NCBI GenBank assembly: GCA_045630965.1
Contig: JAZQTU010000038.1
Span: 1-45,680 of the forward strand
Source of the DNA: HGM04593 sp045630965
GTDB taxonomy: Bacteria > Bacteroidota > Bacteroidia > Bacteroidales > Bacteroidaceae
Reading direction: 5' to 3'
Length of the DNA: 45,680 nucleotides
Shown here: in pieces, positions 8,789-17,390 of the stretch
Numbering within the stretch: the first letter of the stretch is position 1
Layout of the letters: each line of letters begins with the position of its first letter
The notes under the pieces: generated by a model
Seen by the model: the letters and a program-made list of their open reading frames with translations, nothing else
Database searches by the model: none
What the model was told of the DNA's origin: nothing
Program-made: the position numbers and the translations under genes

Positions 8789-9805
8789 TTACCTCATCAA
8801 GAACGGATATGATAAATCGTTCAAGGCGAGTGCTGTACCCTTCGCTACACAGTAGAGAGGGTTTTCTGCAATGTGGAAAGGAATGTTTATCTTGTTTGAC
8901 AGACGCTTGTCCAAGCCACGGAGCAATGCACCGCCACCGGCAAGGTAGATTCCGTTGTGTACGATATCTGCGTAAAGTTCTGGTGGAGTATGCTCAAGTG
9001 CACTGATGATAGCATTCTCAATCTTTGTGATTGACTTGTCAATACAGTGTGCAATCTCCTGATAGCAAACAGGAACCTCTATCGGCATAGCTGTTATGCG
9101 GTTTGGACCATGTACAATGTAATCCTGTGGCGCATCAGGACCAAGGTCGGTAAGTGCTGAACCTACGTGAATCTTGATGCGCTCTGCCATTCGTTCGCTG
9201 ACACGTACGTTGTGCTGGCGGCTCATGTATTCCTGAATATCAGCAGTGAAGTCGTCACCAGCAGTACGCAATGAGCCGTTTGAAACAATACCTCCCAATG
9301 AAATTACTGCAATCTCTGTTGAACCACCACCTATGTCAACCACCATGTTTCCTTCAGGGGCTGTAACGTCAAGACCAATACCGAGAGCCGATGCCATAGG
9401 CTCATAAATTAGATATACGTCACGGCCTCCGGCATGTTCTGCAGAGTCGCGTACAGCACGCAACTCAACTTCTGTTGAACCGTAAGGTACACCTATAACC
9501 ATACGCAAGGATGGTGTGAACAGTTTGCTGCCCATGTTTACCTTGTCAATGAAACCTCGCATCATCATCTCGCATGCGTAGAAGTCGGCTATAACACCGT
9601 CACGCAACGGACGTATGGTTTGTATGTTGGGGTTGGTCTTCTCGTGCATCTGCTTTGCCTTTTCACCAACCGCAATCATCTTCTTTGTTCCGTCGATAGC
9701 TACGACCGATGGCTCATCAACAACAATCTTACCGTTGTACGATATGATGGTGTTGGCTGTACCAAGGTCAATGGCCACGTCTTGTGTGAATGAAAATAGA
9801 CCCAT
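8789..9805 (-). CDS. mreB: Actin-like cell-shape protein MreB
   Basis: Started at 9805 (MGLFSFTQDVAIDLGTANT), giving 338 residues, the usual MreB length; a 21-residue upstream extension in frame is not MreB-like. Actin-fold nucleotide motifs are visible: phosphate-1 DLGTANT near residue 10, phosphate-2 VVDIGGGSTEIAVIS, and the adenosine motif GIYLAGGGALLRGLD. It forms membrane-associated filaments that direct lateral wall synthesis. First gene of the shape operon, with its own leader of about 100 nt carrying two inverted repeats. Confidence 0.96.
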   Translation of the reverse strand: MGLFSFTQDVAIDLGTANTIISYNGKIVVDEPSVVAIDGTKKMIAVGEKAKQMHEKTNPNIQTIRPLRDGVIADFYACEMMMRGFIDKVNMGSKLFTPSLRMVIGVPYGSTEVELRAVRDSAEHAGGRDVYLIYEPMASALGIGLDVTAPEGNMVVDIGGGSTEIAVISLGGIVSNGSLRTAGDDFTADIQEYMSRQHNVRVSERMAERIKIHVGSALTDLGPDAPQDYIVHGPNRITAMPIEVPVCYQEIAHCIDKSITKIENAIISALEHTPPELYADIVHNGIYLAGGGALLRGLDKRLSNKINIPFHIAENPLYCVAKGTALALNDLSYPFLMR

Positions 9806-9853
9806 TCCTAATGTTCTTTTGTAAGTTTGAATTTGAATTATTGATAGTGCTTG

Positions 9854-9901
9854 TGCCCTGATTATCAAACTGTTAATAAAAACAGGGCAGTGATGTCACT
9901 G
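9854..9901 (-). promoter_or_regulatory. Two inverted repeats in the mreB leader
   Basis: CAGTGATGTCACTG (9888-9901) is a perfect 6-bp inverted repeat around TG, and TGCCCTG (9854-9860) pairs with CAGGGCA (9883-9889). Both lie between the candidate -7 element and the mreB start, so they would be transcribed. They may fold in the leader or serve as a protein site; function is unknown. Confidence 0.4.
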
Positions 9902-9909
9902 TTTCTTTA

Positions 9910-9917
9910 CAAAGTTA
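9910..9917 (-). promoter_or_regulatory. Probable -7 element for mreB
   Basis: On the minus strand this reads TAACTTTG, an exact match to TAnnTTTG, 105 bp upstream of mreB and downstream of the nadB terminator. A clear -33 TTTG at about 20 bp is not visible. Confidence 0.5.
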
Positions 9918-9984
9918 GCTCTTTTTATGCGATTATACACTATAATAAAAGCTCAATTTTCAGAGGTTAAATATAAAATATTTA

Positions 9985-10014
9985 AAAAGTCGGATATCAT
10001 GGTATCCGACTTTT
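9985..10014 (-). terminator. Intrinsic terminator of nadB
   Basis: A 12-bp perfect stem (AAAAGTCGGATA, 9985-9996, with 10003-10014) with a 6-nt loop starts 19 bp after the nadB stop. On the minus strand it is followed by a T-rich tract. Confidence 0.9.
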
Positions 10015-10032
10015 GTTTAGGTATATATTTTT

Positions 10033-11601
10033 TTAATCCTTTTTCGGGTGGTCGATGTTGTAGTGCAATCCGCGGCTCTCCTTGCGTTCCATTGCCTGAC
10101 GCATGATAAGATAACCGACATTGATTACATTACGTAATTCGCAGAGTTCACGGCTGACAACGCTCTGCTTGAACAGTTCCTCGGTCTCCTCGTAAAGTAG
10201 GTCAAGACGGTTCCAGGCGCGCTTCAGGCGCAGGTCGGTACGTACAATGCCTACATATGTGCTCATAATCTGCTGCACCTCCTTGGCATCCTGTGATATG
10301 AGTACCATTTCCTCGTTCATTTTGGTGCCTTCATCGTTCCATTCGGGAATCTCATCCTTGTAGCTGTACTCCTCAAAGTGGGCAAGCGAATGTTTTGCTG
10401 CTGCGTCGGCATATACAACAGCCTCTATAAGCGAGTTGCTTGCAAGGCGGTTTCCGCCATGCAGTCCTGTGCATGAACATTCGCCTACAGCATACAGTCT
10501 GTGTATGCTTGATGCGGCATTGAGGTCTACCTTTATACCACCGCAAAGGTAGTGTGCTGCAGGTGCAACAGGTATATAATCCTTTGTGATGTCAATGCCA
10601 AGTGAAAGGCATTTCTCGTATATATTGGGGAAGTGGCGTTTTGTCTCTTCTGGATCCTTATGTGTGACATCAAGATATACATGGTCGTCGCCACGGTGTT
10701 TCATCTCATTGTCAATGGCACGTGCCACAATGTCGCGAGGAGCTAGTGACAGGCGTGGGTCGTACTTTTGCATGAACTCCTTGCCGTCCTTGGTGCGCAG
10801 TATGCCACCGTATCCGCGCATAGCTTCGGTTATGAGGAATGAAGGTCTGTCACCGGGGTTGTAGAGCGCAGTGGGATGGAACTGTACGAATTCCATATCC
10901 TTCACTGTTCCTTTGGCACGATATACCATTGCTATGCCGTCACCTGTTGCTACAAGCGGGTTGGTGGTGGTTTTATAGACAGCACCGCAACCACCTGTTG
11001 CCATAAGTGTGATCTTGCTCAGGAATGTGTGCACCTTGTTTGTGGCAATATCAAGGACGTATGCGCCGTAACACTCTATATCAGGTGTCTGGCGTGTAAC
11101 CTCGATGCCTAAGTGGTGCTGAGTGAGTATCTCTATTGCAAAATGGTTGTCGTAAATTGTGATGTTGGGATGCTTGCGTACTGCCTTTATCAGCGATTCC
11201 TGAATCTCGGCGCCGGTATTGTCGGCGTGGTGCAGAATGCGGAACTCGGAGTGTCCGCCTTCACGGTGCAGGTCGAATTCTCCCTTTTCGTTCTTGTCAA
11301 ACTCTACTCCCCAGTCAATAAGTGCCTGTATCTGCTCGGGTGCTTCATGTACTACTTTCTTCACAGCTTCGGGGTCACTTATCCAGTCACCTGCAATCAT
11401 GGTGTCCTCGACATGCTTTTCAAAGTTGTCGACAGCCATGTTTGTAACCGAAGCGACGCCTCCCTGTGCAAAAAAGGTGTTTGCATCTTCCAATGTTGTC
11501 TTGCACACGAGGGCAACTTTTCCTTTGTCAGCCACTTTGAGTGCAAAACTCATTCCTGCTATTCCGGAACCAATTACCAGAAAATCGAATCTGTTGACCA
11601 T
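10033..11601 (-). CDS. nadB: L-aspartate oxidase
   Basis: This 522-residue flavoprotein oxidises L-aspartate to iminoaspartate, the first step of de novo NAD synthesis. The N-terminal dinucleotide motif GSGIAGMSFALKVADKG binds FAD. The family-specific HREGGHSEFRILHHADNTG stretch (about residue 120) and the FVQFHPTAL, LSLAPRDIVARAID and HGGNRLASNSLIEA segments are all present, as in the succinate dehydrogenase/fumarate reductase flavoprotein superfamily. The C-terminal helical domain is complete. nadA and nadC are not adjacent here. A 14-bp palindrome lies 20 bp upstream of the start and could control it; a terminator follows. Confidence 0.95.
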   Translation of the reverse strand: MVNRFDFLVIGSGIAGMSFALKVADKGKVALVCKTTLEDANTFFAQGGVASVTNMAVDNFEKHVEDTMIAGDWISDPEAVKKVVHEAPEQIQALIDWGVEFDKNEKGEFDLHREGGHSEFRILHHADNTGAEIQESLIKAVRKHPNITIYDNHFAIEILTQHHLGIEVTRQTPDIECYGAYVLDIATNKVHTFLSKITLMATGGCGAVYKTTTNPLVATGDGIAMVYRAKGTVKDMEFVQFHPTALYNPGDRPSFLITEAMRGYGGILRTKDGKEFMQKYDPRLSLAPRDIVARAIDNEMKHRGDDHVYLDVTHKDPEETKRHFPNIYEKCLSLGIDITKDYIPVAPAAHYLCGGIKVDLNAASSIHRLYAVGECSCTGLHGGNRLASNSLIEAVVYADAAAKHSLAHFEEYSYKDEIPEWNDEGTKMNEEMVLISQDAKEVQQIMSTYVGIVRTDLRLKRAWNRLDLLYEETEELFKQSVVSRELCELRNVINVGYLIMRQAMERKESRGLHYNIDHPKKD

Positions 11602-11620
11602 TTTTCCAAAGTCGTTTTAT

Positions 11621-11634
11621 GTGGAATATTCCAC
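11621..11634. promoter_or_regulatory. Perfect 14-bp palindrome upstream of nadB
   Basis: GTGGAATATTCCAC is a perfect palindrome 19 bp upstream of the nadB ATG. Size and location fit a dimeric repressor operator, but no regulator gene is nearby and I do not recognise the motif. Confidence 0.4.
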
Positions 11635-11710
11635 TACAATCGGTTGTAAAAATACAAAAAAAGTAAAAGAAAACCTTTCCTTATATGATTTTTCGTAAAA
11701 TTTCAAAGAA

Positions 11711-12634
11711 TTATTCCTCTTTACCTCTATTGAGTGCCAGGATGTTTCTCTTTAATTGCTCATATCCACATCTTTCTACAGCACTTTCAGCAAAGAGTTT
11801 TTTATATTGTTCTTCTGTCAGTTCTGTCCAATTGCTCATGCTCATGTTTAATAGTTCTGCACTGGGTTTGAACTCCGGTATCTTATTCGGCTTTGCGAAC
11901 CTGTTGTGTGGGCATGCCTTTAAGCAAATATCACAACCATAAAAACATCTTTTCATCTTTTCACCGATATTATCGGGCAGTTCTCCCCTGTATTCTATGG
12001 TCATGTATGAAAGGCATTTTCGTGCATCAAAACCATCATCGGACAAGGCGCTAGTGGGGCAGTTATCAATACACTTACGGCATGTTCCGCAATAGCTCTT
12101 TTCATTTGGCATGTCATAGGAGAGTTCAAGGTCTATCAATAATTCTCCCAAAAAGAAGAATGATCCTTTTCCTTTTATAGTCAGTTGGCGATTTCGTCCG
12201 ACCCATCCTATACCTGCCTTTTCGGCCCAATGACGTTCGAGTACAGGTGCAGAATCGCAGAAAGCACGCCCCGAAGCAGGCTGTATTTCGTTTATGCTTT
12301 TCAGCAGTGTATAAAGTCTCTCTTTTACAACCTTGTGGTAATCTTTGCCTGCTGCATATGACGCAATCCCTTCTACCGCTTGCTGTGGCATGTAGTTCAT
12401 GGCAACGACTATGACGCTTTTGCACCCCTCAACAAGTTTTGTGGGGTCAAACCGTTTGTCACAATTGCGTTCCAGATAGTGCATTGTTCCGTTTTTTCCC
12501 AGTCCAATCCATTCACTGTATTTTTCGGTGGTCTCTGTTGGAACTGCTTCAGCCTTGGTTATGCCGCAAATGTCAAATCCGAGGCGTATTGCCTCGGATT
12601 TTATGTATTGTGTCAGTTCTTCTTTCGTCATCAT
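11711..12634 (-). CDS. queG: Epoxyqueuosine reductase
   Basis: The 307-residue protein (start 12634, MMTKEEL; 12631 is an equal alternative) performs the last step of queuosine synthesis in tRNA, using cobalamin and two [4Fe-4S] clusters. The two ferredoxin-type sets are seen as YCGTCRKCIDNCPTSAL and CFYGCDICLKACPHNRF. The central RAFCDSAPVLERHWAEKAGIGWVGRN segment is characteristic of QueG. A frame extension upstream to 12673 lies within the deacetylase gene and is not needed. The start overlaps the deacetylase stop (ATGA), so the two are translationally coupled. Confidence 0.94.
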   Translation of the reverse strand: MMTKEELTQYIKSEAIRLGFDICGITKAEAVPTETTEKYSEWIGLGKNGTMHYLERNCDKRFDPTKLVEGCKSVIVVAMNYMPQQAVEGIASYAAGKDYHKVVKERLYTLLKSINEIQPASGRAFCDSAPVLERHWAEKAGIGWVGRNRQLTIKGKGSFFFLGELLIDLELSYDMPNEKSYCGTCRKCIDNCPTSALSDDGFDARKCLSYMTIEYRGELPDNIGEKMKRCFYGCDICLKACPHNRFAKPNKIPEFKPSAELLNMSMSNWTELTEEQYKKLFAESAVERCGYEQLKRNILALNRGKEE

Positions 12635-13242
12635 TCGAACACCTTGAAACTGTATCCCTGCTCCTGCAACCATTCTATTGAACGCGGTAATGCATATTTG
12701 AGGTTGCTTTCCGACCTCAAAGAGTCATGGAATGTTATTATTGAACCGTTACGTGTGTATCTCTTGATATTCTCGAATACATCCTTGCCGCACATGCGGT
12801 AACTATAGTCACGGGTTACCAGGTCCCACATTATAAATGTGTAATGCTTGCTCAGCTTGTTGTACAAGCGGTGGTTAAGGAGCCCATGTGGCGGACGGAA
12901 CAGGTTGCTGTTGATGAGCGTATTGGCAAGTTCTACATTCTCCACATATCTTTCGGTCTTTGCGAAAAGTCCCTTCAGATGGTTGAATGTGTGGTTGCCA
13001 ATCCTGTGTCCGTGTTCTACAACGTACATATACTCTTTTGGATGCTTGCGTACGTTGTCGCCGACCATAAAGAATGTAGCCTTGATACCGTATTTATCCA
13101 ACAAGTCAACAACCCATGGTGTTACGGACGGTATTGGACCATCGTCGAAGGTGAGATATACAGCCTTCTCGTTTGGGTCCATACGCCATAATGCCTTCGG
13201 GAAGAAGCAACGGAATATTTGCGGTACTTGCTCAATGAACAT
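12631..13242 (-). CDS. Polysaccharide deacetylase (NodB homology, CE4)
   Basis: A 203-residue CE4-type deacetylase with all five motifs: TFDDGP (general base and metal aspartates), HTFNH (metal histidines), RPPHG, WDLVTRDY, and ITFHDS. No signal peptide is obvious, so it is either cytoplasmic or membrane-peripheral; family members deacetylate N-acetylglucosamine-containing polymers or glycan intermediates. It lies 4 bp downstream of the large DUF2723 gene and overlaps queG, so the three are one transcription unit. The pairing with a glycosyltransferase-like membrane protein hints at envelope glycan work; the exact substrate is unknown. Confidence 0.9.
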   Translation of the reverse strand: MFIEQVPQIFRCFFPKALWRMDPNEKAVYLTFDDGPIPSVTPWVVDLLDKYGIKATFFMVGDNVRKHPKEYMYVVEHGHRIGNHTFNHLKGLFAKTERYVENVELANTLINSNLFRPPHGLLNHRLYNKLSKHYTFIMWDLVTRDYSYRMCGKDVFENIKRYTRNGSIITFHDSLRSESNLKYALPRSIEWLQEQGYSFKVFE

Positions 13243-13246
13243 CTCT

Positions 13247-16200
13247 TTAATAATTCAGTACATAGGGAGCGTACTTTTCTACGTTTGTGTCGTAAATGTT
13301 CTTTATCTCATTTATCGTGCTTGCCTGCTCGGAACCGAGTTTGCCAGCCATTCTGTATGTTGATGCAATGATCTGCAGTGAGGAGAGTATCTCTTTTGCA
13401 TCGTTCTCGCTCAGTCTTTCAACATTGTACCTCTTGAGACGGCGGGTCTCGTAACTACCGATATGCTTTAGTGTACCGGCAATTTTTTTGTCCAAAGCTG
13501 GTGTTTCGGCAATGCCGTCAATTATGTCGTAGATAAAGTCTATAAGCTGCAGTTTCTTGTCTACCAGGTTTTTGTTGCCGACAATCTTGCTCCTTTCATT
13601 GGTTATGGCATTGCATTCTATTTCAATGCTTTTGGCAAGTTCTTCGGCAAGTTCTTCAACTGGGATTGCATCAATACCGTCCCTGCCAAGTATGTTCAAC
13701 ACCTGTGTGAAAATGTTCAGGCGGGTATAGATCAATATCTCGTTTCTCAACTGTGGTCTAAGTCCGTTGTACCATTTCAGATACTCAAGCTGATCTTTTG
13801 CTATAGGTTCCGCAATACTTGTGTATTTCTTGCGTAACTCTTCAGCCTTGGCATTGTCACTTGTTCTGTCATGGATAATCTTGTATGCTGCAGCAATGCT
13901 TGTACTATTGTCTCTGACGGCGTCATAAGGAACAATGTCACCGGGGAACTCCTCGTACCATTTGTCAAGGACATTGAGTATCTTCTCGTCGGGCTGCTCA
14001 TCGTTCATCATAATCTGTACGAGCATTGAGATAAGGTTACGATGTGTATATATCATACGCCTTATTGTCTCGTCGGCATAATAGTCCTTGTTGTTCTTGA
14101 CCTCGCCCCACTTGAAGCGGTTCATTATATTGTCATAGAAACGTTCTACGTCTACCGGATGTCCGCTCTCTTCGTTGTAGTAACCGAGTTTCTTCCAGTC
14201 GAAAGGTGATATGCGGTATGCAAGTCCTTCGTGTATGAAGAAATTCTGCAATATTGCAGGGTAGTTGCTCTCTCCGACAGTCATCGACATGTATATCGGA
14301 CGCTCCCAGTTGGCATTGGCAAGCATGTCGAATATGAGGAATTCATATCGCAACAATGCACCCTTGTCACTAACATCGATTGTCATATATTCCGGCATGC
14401 TCTCTTTGTATTCTTCAGGAATCATCATGCCTGAACGCTTCACAGCTTCACTGTCAATAGGGATGTAAAGGATGCCGCTGGGGATAACCTTCTTTCCGAT
14501 GTTTTGTGCATATTCAGTGAGGAATGAACCGTATTCGGCATATTCCTGTGCCTGTTGAACTGCAGCCTCGTATTCGGCAGCGGATGCTATAGCAAGATAC
14601 TGGCTCTTATTACGGGCGAGCTTGCTGTATTCTTCATTTCCTCTTTTCTCTATTTCGCGTCCCTCCTTTGTTAATTCGCTTCTGACAAAATCAAGGGCCT
14701 CTTCTACTACGAGACGTTGTGCAGACTTCTCCTTTGCATCAGCTTCATATATCCAGTACTTGCTGATATTGTTCATTTCAAAAGGATTCTTTCCGAACAA
14801 TCCGGCCTTTTCCGGGTTTGCCTCAAAGAATCTTTTGATGATTTCGGTTGCACGTTTGTCGAGAATCTCAAGACTGCCGTTTGCATTTCCTGCATAATCG
14901 ATGCGCTTCATTGTAATCGGTAGGCTTGGAGAATCGTATGCAGGACGGCGCATCTGGTCGATATACCAGTCGGTCTGCAAATATGAGAGGTTGCATACGC
15001 GTGCATCGGTGCGTTCGCCTTCAACCTCTTGGTTGTACCATAGCGGGAATGTGTCGTTGTCTCCGCAGGTGAATATTATCGGGCAACCATCATCGGGCAG
15101 TGTGTTTAGATAATTCTGTCCAAAATCACGGCATGCGTATCTACCGCTACGGTCATGGTCATCCCATGTTTGTGATACCATTTGTATAGGTACAAGAAGG
15201 CATGCGGTTACAACAACTGCATTAATGGCATTGCTCTCTTTTTTGGTATATTTTCTTACCATGTCTGCAATACCGGCAACACCGAGTCCTATCCATATGG
15301 CGAATGCGTAGAACGAGCCTGCATATGCGTAGTCGCGTTCGCGTGGCTGGCTTGGTGTCTGGTTCAGGTATAGTACAATGGCCAGTCCGGTCATGAAGAA
15401 CAGCATGAATACTACCCATAACTGTTGCTTTCCCTCCTTGCCGCGTTTCCATTGCCACATTATTCCCAGAATTCCCAATATCAATGGCAGGGCAAAGAAT
15501 ACATTGTGTCCTTTATTCTCTTTAAGTTCTGTGGGCATTTCGTTACTGTTGCCTAACAGGGCTTTGTCAACAAATGGTATACCTGTTATCCAGTTGCCAT
15601 GTTCTGCCTCTCCATTGCCTTGTATGTCGTTCTGACGTCCTACAAAGTTCCAAAGGAAGTATCTCCAGTACATGAAGTTTACCTGGTAATTTATAAAAAA
15701 CCTCATGTTGTCCCATTGTGTAGGCATCTTGATGTACGGAACACCTGTGTAAGCACCATTTTCGGCGCGTATTATATTGGTGACAGGCTTCCCAATCCAT
15801 TGCTCGTACTGGGCTGCATGGTCGCTGCTGTACATACGTGGGAAGAACATGTTCTGGACATAATTGTAGTCCTTGTTGTATCCGATGATTTCATATCTGT
15901 CGGGCTCGTTGGCATCTTTTTTCTCAACGCGTGAGTATATAGGACTTGTCTCTGTAGAACTGTATCTTCTGTTAGTCTTGTCAATCTTGACTTCGGAACT
16001 GAACGCCTGTCCGTAGAATAGCGGACGTGTACCGTACTGTTCACGGTTGAGGTAAGTGCCCAATGTGAATATATCTTCTGGTGAGTTCTGGTCCATCGGA
16101 GTATTTGCCGATGAGCGAACGACAATAAGAGCATAGGAAGAGTATCCGACCATTATCAGCAGCAGGCATAGGAATGTTGTATTGAAGGCTCTCAGGCTTA

Positions 16201-17248
16201 CAATGTATCTCTTGCCGGTTGTGACAATGCCTTTACTTGTGGTGTTGACAAAATTCTTGCTGTACATGCATAGCGCATATATCGCAATCAGGACAATTAT
16301 GCCAATAACAATGCTTGCAACTACATTATGCCCATAGAATGGTATACCCAACAATGCTATAGCGAGGGTGAAGACCACAGCGATACTCTTCTGGCTTTTG
16401 CCCTTTTCTGTAAGGTATATTCCGCAGATGAGCGTTCCTGCCAGCAGTATCATGTAAATTATCAATCCGGTATTGAAAGGCAAGCCCAGAGCATTGACAA
16501 ACAGTAGTTCAAACCAACCTCCGACCTTTACTGCGCCAGGGACTATTCCGTAGAGTACTACTGCTACAAGAACCGCAGAAACGGCAAGTGCCAGCAATGA
16601 ACCTTTGAAACTTGCATTGGGATATTTCTTGTAATATACAACAAGTACAATAGCTGGAATACAGAGCAGGTTAAGCAAGTGGACACCTATTGACAGTCCA
16701 ACCAAATAGCCTATGAGTACTAGCCAACGGTCGCTGTGTGGTGAGTCGGCATTCTCCTCCCATTTTAGGATAAGCCAGAAAACAACAGCGGTGAAAAGTG
16801 ATGAATAACCATAAACCTCTCCTTCAACAGCACTGAACCAATATGTATCGCTCCATGTATATGTCAGTGCGCCAACAACTCCCGAAGCGAGTATTGTTAT
16901 CATCTGCGCAATTGTCATCTTGTCGCTGTTGCCGACAATGAGTTTACGTGCAAGGTGTGTTATGCTCCAGAATAGGAATAAAATTCCAAGAGCACTCAAA
17001 ATCGCAGACATGATGTTTACCATCAGGGCCACCTTTCCGGGGCTTGCAAACATTGAGAAAACATTTGCTGTAAGCATGAAGAATGGCGCACCGGGTGGGT
17101 GTCCTATCTCCAGTTTGTTTCCTGACAATATGAATTCCGGGCAGTCCCAGAAACTTGCGGTAGGTTCTACTGTCATGCAGTATGTTACTGCTGCAATCAG
17201 GAATGTGAACCAGCCGAGTGTGTTGTTTAGAATTTTGAACTGTTTCAT
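13247..17248 (-). CDS. Large DUF2723 multi-membrane protein (GT-C-like glycosyltransferase candidate)
   Basis: At 1333 residues this is the largest protein in the window. The N-terminal DUF2723 domain has the conserved TASFWDCPEFILSGNKLEIGHPPGAPFFML region (about residues 30-60), with acidic residues in the first periplasmic loop as in GT-C transferases. About a dozen hydrophobic helices follow in the first 700 residues, including a second membrane block around 560-680 with QTPSQPRERDYAY. The C-terminal half (about 690-1333) is soluble and contains GDNDTFPLWY. The family is Bacteroidota-enriched and has been classed with protein or lipid O-glycosyltransferases; I recall CAZy GT117, but activity here is inference. 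It has its own promoter and heads a unit with the deacetylase and queG. Confidence 0.88.
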   Translation of the reverse strand: MKQFKILNNTLGWFTFLIAAVTYCMTVEPTASFWDCPEFILSGNKLEIGHPPGAPFFMLTANVFSMFASPGKVALMVNIMSAILSALGILFLFWSITHLARKLIVGNSDKMTIAQMITILASGVVGALTYTWSDTYWFSAVEGEVYGYSSLFTAVVFWLILKWEENADSPHSDRWLVLIGYLVGLSIGVHLLNLLCIPAIVLVVYYKKYPNASFKGSLLALAVSAVLVAVVLYGIVPGAVKVGGWFELLFVNALGLPFNTGLIIYMILLAGTLICGIYLTEKGKSQKSIAVVFTLAIALLGIPFYGHNVVASIVIGIIVLIAIYALCMYSKNFVNTTSKGIVTTGKRYIVSLRAFNTTFLCLLLIMVGYSSYALIVVRSSANTPMDQNSPEDIFTLGTYLNREQYGTRPLFYGQAFSSEVKIDKTNRRYSSTETSPIYSRVEKKDANEPDRYEIIGYNKDYNYVQNMFFPRMYSSDHAAQYEQWIGKPVTNIIRAENGAYTGVPYIKMPTQWDNMRFFINYQVNFMYWRYFLWNFVGRQNDIQGNGEAEHGNWITGIPFVDKALLGNSNEMPTELKENKGHNVFFALPLILGILGIMWQWKRGKEGKQQLWVVFMLFFMTGLAIVLYLNQTPSQPRERDYAYAGSFYAFAIWIGLGVAGIADMVRKYTKKESNAINAVVVTACLLVPIQMVSQTWDDHDRSGRYACRDFGQNYLNTLPDDGCPIIFTCGDNDTFPLWYNQEVEGERTDARVCNLSYLQTDWYIDQMRRPAYDSPSLPITMKRIDYAGNANGSLEILDKRATEIIKRFFEANPEKAGLFGKNPFEMNNISKYWIYEADAKEKSAQRLVVEEALDFVRSELTKEGREIEKRGNEEYSKLARNKSQYLAIASAAEYEAAVQQAQEYAEYGSFLTEYAQNIGKKVIPSGILYIPIDSEAVKRSGMMIPEEYKESMPEYMTIDVSDKGALLRYEFLIFDMLANANWERPIYMSMTVGESNYPAILQNFFIHEGLAYRISPFDWKKLGYYNEESGHPVDVERFYDNIMNRFKWGEVKNNKDYYADETIRRMIYTHRNLISMLVQIMMNDEQPDEKILNVLDKWYEEFPGDIVPYDAVRDNSTSIAAAYKIIHDRTSDNAKAEELRKKYTSIAEPIAKDQLEYLKWYNGLRPQLRNEILIYTRLNIFTQVLNILGRDGIDAIPVEELAEELAKSIEIECNAITNERSKIVGNKNLVDKKLQLIDFIYDIIDGIAETPALDKKIAGTLKHIGSYETRRLKRYNVERLSENDAKEILSSLQIIASTYRMAGKLGSEQASTINEIKNIYDTNVEKYAPYVLNY

Positions 17249-17311
17249 TATGTTAGGTGAATATTATTTTCAATGTTGTTTATGTGAAGTGTAAAATACT
17301 CCAAAAACGTG

Positions 17312-17342
17312 CAAATTTACCTAATATATAGAACAGAACAAA
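17312..17342 (-). promoter_or_regulatory. Promoter of the DUF2723-deacetylase-queG unit
   Basis: On the minus strand a TTTG at 17342-17339 is separated by 19 bp from TAAATTTG at 17319-17312. This matches both boxes of the Bacteroidota consensus at correct spacing, 64 bp upstream of the DUF2723 start. Confidence 0.75.
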
Positions 17343-17390
17343 ATATTACCCTACAAAAAGGGTGTATGTTAAGTTTTTTTGATTTTTGAA

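Noticed and set aside
17345..17365. Short ACCCT...AGGGT hairpin after priA
   Set aside because: The 5-bp stem is too short and lacks a clear T tract on the minus strand, so I do not call a terminator.
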